Shown piece by piece: positions 43,261 through 52,365 of a stretch of 64,000 bases of DNA (its first letter is position 1; every line of letters starts with the position of its first letter). A model generated the notes under the pieces. That model was not told the origin of the DNA. It did no database searches and saw only the letters and a list, made by a program, of their open reading frames with translations. A program made the translations under genes and the position numbers. The DNA is from Tubulanus polymorphus (Eukaryota > Nemertea > Palaeonemertea > Tubulaniformes > Tubulanidae): contig NC_134034.1 of assembly GCF_964204645.1 (NCBI RefSeq), positions 7,805,414 to 7,869,413 on the forward strand, in the 5' to 3' direction.

Positions 43261-43620
43261 AATATTAATTATATTTAACACAAATAATAATATTAGTTGA
43301 AAATTTTATAAAATCATAGTAAATAAAAAAGGGGGTTTTAAGTATTTGAGGTATCTAATACATATCTAATATATATTATTTGAAAATACCTTAAATTATA
43401 TTTCTTTTAAAATTTATATTGAAACCTCAGTAATAATAAATAACCTTTATTATTTTCAAACTTATTCATATATTAGTTGAAAAAATAAAAATAAATTGGT
43501 TGAAAATTGTATAAATAATAGATATTTTAAAAAAGGGGGTTTTAAGTATTTAAGGTATCTAATAGGCTATCAGGTATTAGGGTATCTAATAGGGTATCTA
43601 ATACATAGGTATACAAATAG
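43261..43620. promoter_or_regulatory. Convergent intergenic region with paired G-tract repeats, copy C2
   Basis: It lies between the 3' ends of the plus and minus gene blocks. It contains two copies of AAAAAAGGGGGTTTTAAGTA followed by TTNAGGTATCTAATA at 43,325 and 43,529 (204 bp apart), then a run of GGTATCTAATA words to 43,615. The same pair, 206 bp apart, is in copy D. Candidate origin, terminator or packaging signal; function not shown. Confidence 0.5.
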
Positions 43621-44232
43621 TTATTTTATAAATTTATATTCATAAGGAAATTGTAGTCTCAGTAATAATTTTGAACCATTATTATTCTTTAATTTATTCA
43701 TATATTCATCATGTAATTCAGTAGGTATAATTTGATTTTCTTCCAATGATTGTCGCATAGATTTTTTATCTTTGTTATAAAATAAAACTAGAAATCTTAT
43801 ATTCTCCCTAAAGTCTTTAACAATTGAATTATATTTTTGATTTAAAACCCATGTTGTTATCCCAAAATGTCTCCCAGAGAAACCTAAATAACACAACTCA
43901 CTTTCTCTCACTTTTGAATCATGTAAATTTGCACAATCATCTATAATGAATAATGCATTTGATCCTTTATAAGTATCAATTGCTATTTCTATACAATTAT
44001 CTTAATTGTCGTTTACTGTTTTAGGATCTAATATAATAAACTTTTTCATCTTAACTATATCTCTATTATATGTTTTATTCATTTCATAAGTAGGACAGAA
44101 TAATATTATATTATCAAAATGATTCTTATAAATACTTTCTAACAAATCTAATATGAAATGTGTTTTACCACAATTGGTTACCCCAGTAACTAACATATTA
44201 TGCGGTTCAAATATAAATAAATCTTTATTCAT
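43621..44232 (-). pseudogene. A32-like packaging ATPase, copy C2 (one in-frame stop)
   Basis: 204 codons with one TAA near 44,002. MNKDLFIFEPHNMLVTGVTN precedes the Walker A box (GVTNCGKTHF) at about residues 17-26. Walker B is FIIDDC near 43,945. Later blocks are GITTWVLNQKYNSI, RFLVLF and the conserved end LRLQFPYEYKFIK. This is the FtsK-HerA-type ATPase that pumps DNA into capsids in Polintons and large DNA viruses. Its start overlaps the end of the chromodomain frame (ATGAATAA). Confidence 0.85.
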
Positions 44233-44849
44233 TTATTCTTTTAATTTTACTAGATAAAATCCATTCATTAAATTTATAATCATATCCTTTATATTTCACC
44301 AAAGAATACTTTTTTCCTTTAAGAGTTTTTGTTTTAAATACTTTTTCTATTTTGTATTCTATTTCATCTGGATTTGGTACAAGTGATAATTCTTGTTTTA
44401 ATAATTCTATGACTTTACGATTTGACTTATTTTCTGGTATGATAGGTTTATCATCATTGGAATCATCTTTATCATCAGATTTGAATTTTGATTTATATAT
44501 TACACCGGATAATATAATAATTGTGATTAACCCAATTGTAATATATAAGTAATTATTATTCCCAGCATCAGAAGAATTAGATGGATTATTATTTAATAAT
44601 AATAATAATAATTTATTTTCGTAAACCAGTTACGAGGTATCCAGTGCAAGCCAACAGGCTGTACATAAAATTAAGGCGCTGGAACCTTGTGCAGAATTTG
44701 AATCAATATCAGATAAAGTCTGTGATTCATTTATATCAGTTAATTTCTTTTTCTTAGCTTTTTTTTAATTCTGAAGATCTTTTACCTAATTCTCTTGCCC
44801 ATTTAATTTGTTTCTCGGATCTAGGCTTCTTCTTAACACCATCACTCAT
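44225..44849 (-). pseudogene. Membrane protein fused to integrase chromodomain by deletion, copy C2
   Basis: From the start at 44,849: KKKPRSEKQIKWARELGKRS, an interrupted linker carrying about 90 bp of foreign sequence (about 44,618-44,708), a membrane span (YLYITIGLITIIILSGVIYK), then KPIIPENKSN, after which the text jumps to EIEYKIEKVFKTKTLKGKKY and the chromodomain box (YSLVKYKGYDYKFNEWILSS). In copy D these two parts are separated by the whole integrase core. The core has therefore been lost here (junction about 44,400). Chromodomains target Polinton integrases to chromatin. Confidence 0.65.
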
Positions 44850-44858
44850 TTATTTTAG

Positions 44859-45449
44859 TTAATTTTTGTTCTGATTCCTTTCTGTTTCACCGTTTGGTTG
44901 TAGTTCATCTGTTTCGTTCTTACCTGATATATATTCCATAGGCTTGATATTCGAAAATGTTATGACGCCAGTAGAAATTAATGTCATAACCGATCCTAAT
45001 TGAAATGAAGCATATCTGACCCATTTTTGTAATTTAGTCATAACTAAATAGTCATTTTTCAAATCACTATATATATCATTTTCATCATCAATTGGTATTA
45101 ACTGGTTACATAACTTAGAATAACATTTGACAATACCATCTGAAAGAGAATCAATTATTCTAGCTAATCTAGTTTCTTCATAAATCTTAAAATATTTTAT
45201 TACTTTATCTGGTTTCATAGCATCTAATTCTTGAAAAGTAATAGTCTTAGTTAAAAATTGTTTACACTTTCCGCTAGCAATCAATAGTTCAAGATGGTGT
45301 TTACAATATAAGTAGTATTCATAATCTATATTACAATTAACTTGAATATTATTTTCAATTTTGGTTGGAATATCCTTAATATCACTAATACCTAAATCAT
45401 CTAATGTTTTTTCAATATCAATACTATTCTTACTCGATTTCTTTGACAT
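44859..45449 (-). CDS. 196-aa conserved protein, copy C2 (open)
   Basis: MSKKSSKNSIDIEKTLDDLG..., a cysteine-containing middle (YYLYCKHHLELLIASGKCKQ), helical charged blocks, and one hydrophobic segment near the C-terminus (FQLGSVMTLISTGVITF). Its 3' end reaches the start of the membrane protein with 9 bp between. The tail of the homologous gene in copy D is at 48,386. Unknown function; ATATAAATG start. Confidence 0.6.
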   Translation of the reverse strand: MSKKSSKNSIDIEKTLDDLGISDIKDIPTKIENNIQVNCNIDYEYYLYCKHHLELLIASGKCKQFLTKTITFQELDAMKPDKVIKYFKIYEETRLARIIDSLSDGIVKCYSKLCNQLIPIDDENDIYSDLKNDYLVMTKLQKWVRYASFQLGSVMTLISTGVITFSNIKPMEYISGKNETDELQPNGETERNQNKN

Positions 45450-45550
45450 TTATATTAGAGAAATTTAATAAGAAAAATATTATAAGTATTATAAAATGAT
45501 ACCAGTATCTCTTTAGATTAATACTAGCTTAGTTAAAGGTAAAGAATTTT

Positions 45551-45642
45551 AGTATTAGTTATTGTTTTTTTAGTATTTTTTATTTGTGATATAAAGTATT
45601 CTTTTTTGAAAAGAAAATATTAAAAAAACAATAACTAATACT
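45551..45642. repeat. Perfect 22-bp inverted repeat between 196-aa and HNH genes
   Basis: Arms 45,551-45,572 (AGTATTAGTTATTGTTTTTT...) and 45,621-45,642 are exact complements around a 48-nt loop. It sits downstream of the HNH gene and upstream of the 196-aa gene on minus, so it could act as a transcript-end hairpin. Confidence 0.6.
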
Positions 45643-45696
45643 AGCTAGTTGAAGATATGTAATTTTTAATACTTTTTATTTAAAATCTATTATTCT

Positions 45697-46362
45697 TTAA
45701 CCACTCATTAAAGATTCAACGTATTGTTCATTATTTGGATCATTGTTCCATTGATCAATAAATTTCTTTGCCTTTGTTAACTGTTCTAAATATAACTGTA
45801 AATCTAGTTTATTAGATTTGATTTTATTTTCCTTCTTTTCTAAAGGTCTTTAATTCTTCCAACCCCAAATTAGTTTTTTATTGTATTCATCATTCATGTT
45901 AAATTTAGATATTGGTAACGTATGATCAATATGAAAGTATTCACCATAATTATCTATATTCATTTTATCGTCGAATTTATATATTATCCATGATATGAAA
46001 AATTCATCTGAACAACCCAATAAATTAGATAGTGTTTCTGAATGTGTTTCTTTGTTGAATAATTTTGTTAATCTAGTCCTTAAACATTGTTACAATCTAA
46101 AATTAAGATCTGTTTGATATCTTCCTCTCATATATTCTGCCATATAATAATTATAATGTTCTATATTATCTTCTCGATATTGTTTGGTATATAGTTTAGT
46201 GCAAGTTTTACAACAATATTGAAAACCATCTTTGCTAATCTTACGCTCACTAAATTCTGTTAATGATTTATCTAATTCACATTTAGAACACTTCTTGTAA
46301 TATATATTTATAACACCAGCGTTATTTGTAATATTGATAGTTTGTGGTTGTTCTGGTTCCAT
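45697..46362 (-). pseudogene. HNH endonuclease with N-terminal zinc ribbon, copy C2
   Basis: 222 codons with two in-frame TAA (46,087 and 45,850). The N-terminal third has a Cys4 ribbon (KCSKCELDKSLTEF ... YCCKTC). The C-terminal half has GEYFHIDHTLPISKFNM, then NKKLIWGWKN and RPLEKKENKIKSNK. That is the H-I-D-H core and the N...N/K tail of HNH nucleases common in large DNA viruses and phages. It cuts DNA, as a homing or free-standing enzyme. It is the outermost gene on the right side. TAATAAATGG start. Confidence 0.75.
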
Positions 46363-46410
46363 TTATTATACATATTTTTTACTAAATTGAACATAACACT
46401 TACCTCTCAA

Positions 46411-46469
46411 CGCGTCCCGCCACGTGTGAGTCCCACCACGTGTGAGTCCCACCACGCGTGAGTCCCGCC
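46411..46469. repeat. CACGTGTGAGTCCCAC tandem repeat
   Basis: Three units of about 16 bp (CACGTGTGAGTCCCAC, with CACGCG variants) just upstream of the HNH gene. It is GC-rich in contrast to its surroundings and contains E-box-like CACGTG. Confidence 0.7.
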
Positions 46470-46533
46470 TATTCATACTACTCAACAGTGGGGAAAACCC
46501 AGCTGCGTGTTGAGACTTGTAAATTATTAGGCT

Positions 46534-46718
46534 TGTGATTGGCTAGTGTAATAGGGAATACTCAACTGTGATTGGCTAGAGTAATACTCAACTGTGATTG
46601 GATAGATTAATAGTAAAATACTCAACTGTGATTGGCTGGAAATACTCAACTGTGATTGGCTGGAAATACTCAACTGTGATTGGCTAGAGTAGTACTCAAC
46701 TGTGATTGGCTAATGTAG
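46534..46718 (-). promoter_or_regulatory. Seven tandem CCAAT boxes near the right end of C2
   Basis: TGTGATTGG occurs seven times (about 46,534, 46,567, 46,593, 46,626, 46,650, 46,675, 46,700), six times followed by CT. On minus this reads AGCCAATCACA, the full NF-Y binding consensus. The units sit in repeats built on ATACTCAACTGTGATTGGCT. They lie 170-360 bp upstream of the HNH gene and face the minus-strand block, a position suited to a promoter/enhancer. Confidence 0.5.
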
Positions 46719-46808
46719 TTTTCTAGATGTGTGGTTCTAGAATCAACATGTAATACGCAATACTCAACGTGTTGAGGCTTGTAAATTATGAGAATTGTGA
46801 TGAGATAG

Positions 46809-47002
46809 AGTAATAGGGGTTTAGTTGTTTCATATCAAAGGTTGAGAGGTTGATAAATTTTCCAAATGTTAAAATAATAATAATTTCTATTTGAATTAGG
46901 AGTGTACGCGACTAATTCAAGTAGAAATTATTGTTATTTTCACATTTGGAAAATTTCTCGACCTCTCGACCTTTGGTATGAAACAACTAAACCCCTATTA
47001 CT
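46809..47002. repeat. Palindromic terminus B (90-bp arms, AGTAATAGGGG ends)
   Basis: Arms 46,809-46,898 and 46,913-47,002 differ at about six positions around a 14-nt loop (GGAGTGTACGCGAC). Outer ends are AGTAATAGGGGTTTAGTTG, related to palindrome A over about 45 bases and then different. The right end abuts GACGTA of a CR1-like element, a base-perfect entry into that element. The left flank (AGATAG) does not match, so the partner end is elsewhere. Confidence 0.7.
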
Positions 47003-47411
47003 GACGTACACTATCCCAGAAGCCGTCGATACAATAAAATCGTGCCGTGAAAGAAATCCGTCGACCATTGTCTATCATGTTGGATCTTATGATATTCGTA
47101 ATAGTGGAAATGCAGAAACATGCATAGGTAAAATGATAGATCTGGTGAATTGTACAAAAAACAGATATCCGGACTCGAAAATTGTTATTTCACATGTACC
47201 TCCGCGATTCGATGATATCGGCTTGGACGTTGAAGGAAGACTTCTGAACGCAACAATTGACTCACTTGCGCGAAATGATCCTAACACTCTGACGGTTAGG
47301 CATCACAATCTCAACAACCGGCGCTTCTACAGAGATTCTATTCACCTGAGTAGATCCGACGGAATCAAGCTCTTCGCGAGAAACTTAGCCAGAGTCGTCA
47401 GAAAATCCTAG
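47003..47411 (+). pseudogene. CR1-like ORF1, esterase C-terminal part
   Basis: Read-through frame: TIPEAVDTIKSCRERNPSTI, VYHVGSYDIR, VISHVPPRFDD, and the final RFYRDSIHLSRSDG, which supplies the D-x-x-H catalytic pair of an SGNH hydrolase. It stops at 47,411. The 5' part of ORF1 is absent because the Polinton end begins at 47,002. This is the same family as 15,037-16,470, with near-identical overlap. Confidence 0.75.
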
Positions 47412-47464
47412 GGACAATATAACCTAGCTCGAGGAATTTAGGTATCAGTGTTATTTAATCCATA

Positions 47465-48385
47465 ATGCTCAATATTTGCCACTGGAATATCCAGGGCTTG
47501 GGCAATGACTTCGTCAATAAGGCTAAGGATGACTTGTTTAGAAAGCAAATAGTACCATATGATATAATTTGTGTAACAGAATCCTATACTAGTATAAATG
47601 ACTGTGATAAGTATGACTTACCTGGATTTGGTATGGTACACTCATCCAGAATCAAAAGTAATAATACCCATCGGGCATTTGGAGGTATAGTTGTGTATAT
47701 CAGGAACTCTGTGAAAAACTGTATTAAAGTAGTGGAAAATCCCTCATCTGAAATCATCTGGTTCAAAGTCAATAAAGGCCATGATAGAAAACCCATGTAT
47801 CTGGCATTCTGTTATCTAAGCCCTCTTAATTCGACCTATGGTGCGAAACATTCAGACGAAAACTTTCAACTCCTGGAAAAAAGCTGCACCAAGTACTCCA
47901 GTCTTGGAGATGTCATGTTAGTGGGGGATTTTAATGCCCGCACATCAGTTCAAGATGAAAACTTTCAGCTTGATTCATCCGATTTTGAATTCATACCAAA
48001 TATTGACAACCTATGTAATCAAAAAAGTGTAACGGGTGTTCCTGGTCGTAGAAATAAGGATAAATATAACAACAAAATGGGCCAAAACATCATTGAGATG
48101 TGTAAGTCCCTTAACATGTTTATTTTAAATGGTAGAGCACCTCGAGATCCACTTGGTGAATTTACTTGCCACCAGTATAATGGCAGCAGTACAGTAGATC
48201 TGGGGATTGTAAATGCAGGATTGTATCGATATATCAATTATTTCTATGTTCATAAAGCCTGTCAGAACTGTCAGATCACTGTCCGATCGGAATTGGTATT
48301 GATATCCATACGCCCAAAACTGAGTACCAAATTAAGTAAATTCAAATTAAGCATAAGGCCACTGGAGAATAAGCAATAAGCGGAA
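47465..48385 (+). pseudogene. CR1-like ORF2, apurinic-type endonuclease domain (RT missing)
   Basis: MLNICHWNIQGLGNDF begins the EEP/APE nuclease that nicks target DNA for reverse transcription. Further motifs are CVTES (catalytic Glu), LVGDFNAR, STVDLGIV, and SDHCPI, the last in the adjacent frame at 48,271 after a one-base slip near 48,255. The element is cut at about 48,385, before the reverse transcriptase, and joined to copy D. It starts 53 bp after the ORF1 stop, the normal dicistronic layout. Confidence 0.8.
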
Positions 48386-48507
48386 TAATGACATTAATTT
48401 CTACTGGCGTTATAACATTTTCTAATATCAAACCTATAGAGTATAAAGATAAAAATAAATCAGAAGATATTGAAACAGAACACAAATTAACTAAAATAAA
48501 TGAGTGA
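48386..48507 (+). pseudogene. 196-aa protein, C-terminal remnant, copy D
   Basis: The frame reads MTLISTGVITFSNIKPIEYK and ends at TGA 48,507, overlapping the next start. It matches the end of the 44,859-45,449 gene. The CR1 junction removed the rest. Confidence 0.65.
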
Positions 48508-48859
48508 TGATATTAAGAAGAAGCCTAGATCTGAAAAACAAGTACAGTGGGCAAAGGAGTTGGGGAAAAGATCTTCAGAATTGAAAAGAGCTAAGAAAAA
48601 GAAATTAACTGATATAAATGAATCACAGAAATTATCTGATATTAATTCGAATGATAACCCATCTAATTATTCGAATACTGGAAGAAATAATTACTTATAT
48701 ATTACAATTGGATTAATCACAGTAATTATATTCTCTGGTGTAATGTATAAATCTAAATCTAATAACAATAATGATGATAATGATAAACCTATTATACCAG
48801 ATAATAAGTCAAATGATAAAGTCATTGAAAATAAACCAAGATTATTATTAATGGATTAA
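48500..48859 (+). CDS. 119-aa single-span membrane protein, copy D (open)
   Basis: Basic N-terminus (KKKPRSEKQVQWAKELGKRS), polar serine/asparagine linker, one membrane span (YLYITIGLITVIIFSGVMYK, about residues 74-93) and an acidic C-terminus. It precedes the integrase by a few bases and starts in AAATAAATGA. Unknown function. Confidence 0.6.
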   Translation: MSDDIKKKPRSEKQVQWAKELGKRSSELKRAKKKKLTDINESQKLSDINSNDNPSNYSNTGRNNYLYITIGLITVIIFSGVMYKSKSNNNNDDNDKPIIPDNKSNDKVIENKPRLLLMD

Positions 48860-48865
48860 AATCAG

Positions 48866-50529
48866 ATGAAAAAAGAACAATATTTAAGAGATTTATATTA
48901 TAACCCAGAGAGTGAAGTATCATATTCTAGTGTTACAGAATTATGGGATAAAATAAAATTTAATAATGAAAATATAAAATATAGTGAATTAAGATTATGG
49001 TTACAAAATCAACCAACATATCAAATCCATAAGAAAATGGATAAAAATTATTTAACAAGAAAAGTTATGGTTTCATATATTGATCACTAATGGCAAGCAG
49101 ATTTAATTGATATGAAAAACTTAGAAGAATACAATAAACAATATTTTTGGATATTTAATGTTATAGATATATTCAGTAGATACGCATGTAGTATACCAAT
49201 CAAGAAAAAAACTGGTTTAGAAGTTACTAATGCTTTTAAAAATATATTTAAAGAAGCTATCCCAGATAAGATACAATTTGATGAAGGTTAAGAATTATAT
49301 AAGAAACATATAAAAAAATTATTATCTGATAACGATGTAGAGTATTTTTCAACACACTTGGATAAAAATGCATCTATTATAGAAAGATTTAATAAAACAT
49401 TGAAAACTAGAATGTGGAAATATTTTACTGCTAATGGAACATATTAATAAATCGATGATTTAGTGAAATGTTATAATGATTCTAAACATAGTTCTATAAA
49501 TATGAAACCAATAAATGCTAGAAAAGAAGATAATTCAGAAGTTGTTTGGAATAATTTATATGGTGCATTTGTTACACATGATTTTGGAGAACCTAAATTT
49601 AAAATTGGACAACATGTTAGAATATCTAAATATAGAAAAACATTTTATAAAGGTTAAACCCCAAATTTATAACCAACTGTGGTAAAACATATTTTGTATT
49701 AGATTTGTTAGAAACTATTTATAAAAATCATTTTGATTATATGATATTATTCTGTCCTACTTATGAAATGAATAAAGCATATAATAGGGATATAGTTAAG
49801 ATGAAAAGGTTTATTATATTAGATCCTTAAACAGTAAAAGAAAATTTAGATAATTGTATAAAAATTGCATTAGATATTTATAAAGGATCAAATACATTAT
49901 TCATTATAGGTGATTGTTTACGATGTAGAGTATTTTTCAACACACTTGGATAAAAATGCATCTATTATAGAAAGATTTAATAAAACATTGAAAACTAGAA
50001 TGTGGAAATATTTTACTGCTAATGGAACATATTAATATATCGATGATTTAGTGAAATGTTATAATGATTCTAAACATAGTTCTATAAATATGAAACCAAT
50101 AAATGCTAGAAAAGAAGATAATTCAGAAGTTGTTTGGAATAATTTATATGGTGCATTTGTTACACATGATTTTGGAGAACCTAAATTTAAAATTGGACAA
50201 CATGTTAGAATATCTAAATATAGAAAAACATTTTAAAAAGGTTAAACCCCAAATTTTACAGAAGAAATATTGAAGATTAAAAAGATAATATTAACTAAAC
50301 CATTTGTTTATAAATTAGAAGATTTAAAAGATGAAGAAATATTAGGTATTTTTATGAACGAGAATTATCAATTGTACCTAATCCAGATGAAATAGAATAC
50401 ACAATAGAAAAAGTATTAAAAACAAAAACTCTTTAAGGAAAAAAGTATTCTTTGGTGAAATATAAAGGGTACGATGATAAATTTAATGAATGGATTTTAT
50501 CTAGTAAAATTAAAGGAATAAATGAATAA
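48866..50529 (+). pseudogene. Polinton integrase (rve core plus chromodomain), copy D, internally duplicated
   Basis: N-terminal helical/zinc-less region (MKKEQYLRDLYYNPESEVSY), then the core: ADLIDMKN (first Asp), NVIDIFSRYA, LSDNDVEYFST (second Asp), IIERFNKTLK (Glu), and HVRISKYRKTF. The chromodomain (YSLVKYKGYDDKFNEWILSS) ends at 50,529. This enzyme inserts the element and makes the 6-bp duplication. In-frame TAAs occur at 49,088, 49,288 and 49,446. At 49,668 the frame is replaced by an ATPase fragment, after which the core C-terminal part is repeated (49,922-50,257). Confidence 0.85.
49671..49919 (+). pseudogene. ATPase fragment inside the integrase, copy D
   Basis: Begins inside Walker A (TNCGKTYFVLDL-type text) and ends at Walker B (FIIGDC). 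It differs from 50,577-50,821 by one or two bases, so the duplication is recent. Together with the repeated integrase segment it shows a tandem duplication of about 590 bp with an internal deletion. Confidence 0.75.
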
Positions 50530-51133
50530 AGATTTATTTATATTTGAGTCACATACTATGTTAGTTACTGGAGTAACCAACTGTGGTAAAACATATTTTG
50601 TATTAGATTTGTTAGAAACTATTTATAAAAATCATTTTGATTATATGATATTATTCTGTCCTACTTATGAAATGAATAAAACATATAATAGGGATATAGT
50701 TAAGATGAAAAGGTTTATTATATTAGATCCTTAAACAGTAAAAGAAAATTTAGATAATTGTATAAAAATTGCATTAGATATTTATAAAGGATCAAATACA
50801 TTATTCATTATAGGTGATTGTGCAAATTTGCATGATTCAAAAGTAGGAGAAAGTGATTTGTGCTATTTAGCTTTCTCTGGTAGATATATTGGGATAACAA
50901 CATGGGTTTTAAATCAAAAATATAATTCAATTGTTAAAGACTTTACGGAGAATATAAGATTTTTAGTTTTATTCGACGATAAAGATAGAAAATCTATGCA
51001 ACAATCTCTGGAAGAAAATCAAATTATACCTACTGAATTACATGATGAATATATGAATAAATTAAAGAATAATAAAGGTTCAAAATTACTTCTGAGACTA
51101 CAATTTCCATATGAATATAAATTTATAAAATAA
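50522..51133 (+). pseudogene. A32-like packaging ATPase, copy D (one in-frame stop)
   Basis: Same 204-codon gene as at 43,621, with Walker A GVTNCGKTYF, Walker B FIIGDC (first Asp is Gly here), GITTWVLNQKYNSI and the terminal LRLQFPYEYKFIK. The only interruption is TAA at 50,732. In C2 the stop is about 20 bases further on, so the two stops arose independently. Confidence 0.85.
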
Positions 51134-51472
51134 AATCATAATTTAAGCATTTATGTATAAGATACGTATTAGATACCTTAATACGTAAAAGATACGTATT
51201 AGATACCTTAATACTTAAATTCCCCCTTTTTGAAATAAATATTATTTATTTTAATTTTTCAACTAATATATTTTTATATTTTCAACTAATATATGAATAG
51301 GTTTGAAAATAATAATGTAAGTTATAACATATGTCAATTAATACATATCAGATACATAAATACTTAAATACGTATTAAATACCTTAATACGTATTAAATA
51401 CGTATTAGATACCTTAATACTTAAAACCCCCTTTTTATTAACTGTTATTTTATACCATTTTCAACTAATATA
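51134..51472. promoter_or_regulatory. Convergent intergenic region with paired G-tract repeats, copy D
   Basis: Mirror of 43,261-43,620. The repeat GTATTAGATACCTTAATACT followed by TAAA and a C5T5 tract occurs at 51,196 and 51,402 (206 bp apart). Additional ATACGTATTAGATACC words lie between and beside them. Confidence 0.5.
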
Positions 51473-52333
51473 TTATGTGAGTTTGTAATAATAAACATCA
51501 TTTTCATCAGCATCCTCCAATTCATCATCAGACTCTAACATTTCATTCAACCTATCTATCGGATCATCATAAGTTTCTTCATTATAATCCGTTTTCATCC
51601 TATCTACCGCATCATTAATAGTTACTACTTTACGTTTCGTCCAGTCTGTTTCTATATTTCCTGCTTTCAGTTTCATATAATCTTCATTATCAATATGCTT
51701 TCCTGTAACTATATTTTCCTTATCTTCTTTCTTAGTGTTTGGCCTTAATATTTTATTTACAATGTTTGATCCTAATATTTTATTAGCATCAGTTAAATCT
51801 AATTCATCTATACTGAGTTCAGGTTCCTTTGATAAAAATTCGCCTAATAAATCTTTATATAAATCTTCACCATTTACTTTTTTATTTGAAACAAACTTTG
51901 TAACATATCTAAATGGGTGTTCTATAAACTCTCTTAAACTAACACGTTTTATAACATTAGTAATATGTACAGTTGTATTCATATGGTTATTCGAATTTGA
52001 TGGGCTGTTTAAAAATTCACCTTTACAATAACCACAATAACTTCTTTTTTCACTATAATTTAAAATTATTTCATTATTACATGTAGAATGTAAAACATTA
52101 TCAGATGTAGAAGGTAAAACATTATCAGATGTAGAAGGAATAACATTATTATCAATTTCATTTCTTAAATTATCAACAACGGCACTTTTATTATTATCTA
52201 TTTTACTCATTCTATATTTGAATTGATTAAAGTATTGTCCAAAATACTCACTGTATTCATCATAAGGTATTATATAATATATATCTGATATCATTTCACT
52301 TGGACTTTGTATTTCATATATTCCTCCTTCCAT
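51473..52333 (-). CDS. C2H2 zinc-finger protein, copy D (open, 286 aa)
   Basis: Complete reading frame: MEGGIYEIQSPSEMISDIYY, three NVIPSTSD/NVLPSTSD-type repeats (about residues 64-86), one finger YCGYCKGEFLNSPSNSNNHM with a second His at HITN, the block REFIEHPFRYVTKFVSNKKV, and a strongly acidic C-terminus ending YYYKLT. It shows the full length of the broken C2 gene. TAATAAATGG start. Nucleic-acid binding inferred from the finger. Confidence 0.65.
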   Translation of the reverse strand: MEGGIYEIQSPSEMISDIYYIIPYDEYSEYFGQYFNQFKYRMSKIDNNKSAVVDNLRNEIDNNVIPSTSDNVLPSTSDNVLHSTCNNEIILNYSEKRSYCGYCKGEFLNSPSNSNNHMNTTVHITNVIKRVSLREFIEHPFRYVTKFVSNKKVNGEDLYKDLLGEFLSKEPELSIDELDLTDANKILGSNIVNKILRPNTKKEDKENIVTGKHIDNEDYMKLKAGNIETDWTKRKVVTINDAVDRMKTDYNEETYDDPIDRLNEMLESDDELEDADENDVYYYKLT

Positions 52334-52365
52334 TTATTATAAAAAGTTTTATTAGAATTAAAATT

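Noticed and set aside
44859-45449. 196-aa protein as the missing capsid protease
   Set aside because: No His...Asp/Asn...Gln...Cys pattern of adenain-like proteases could be found.
46534-46718. CRISPR-like repeats with short spacers
   Set aside because: The intervals are variants of the same unit, not unique sequences.
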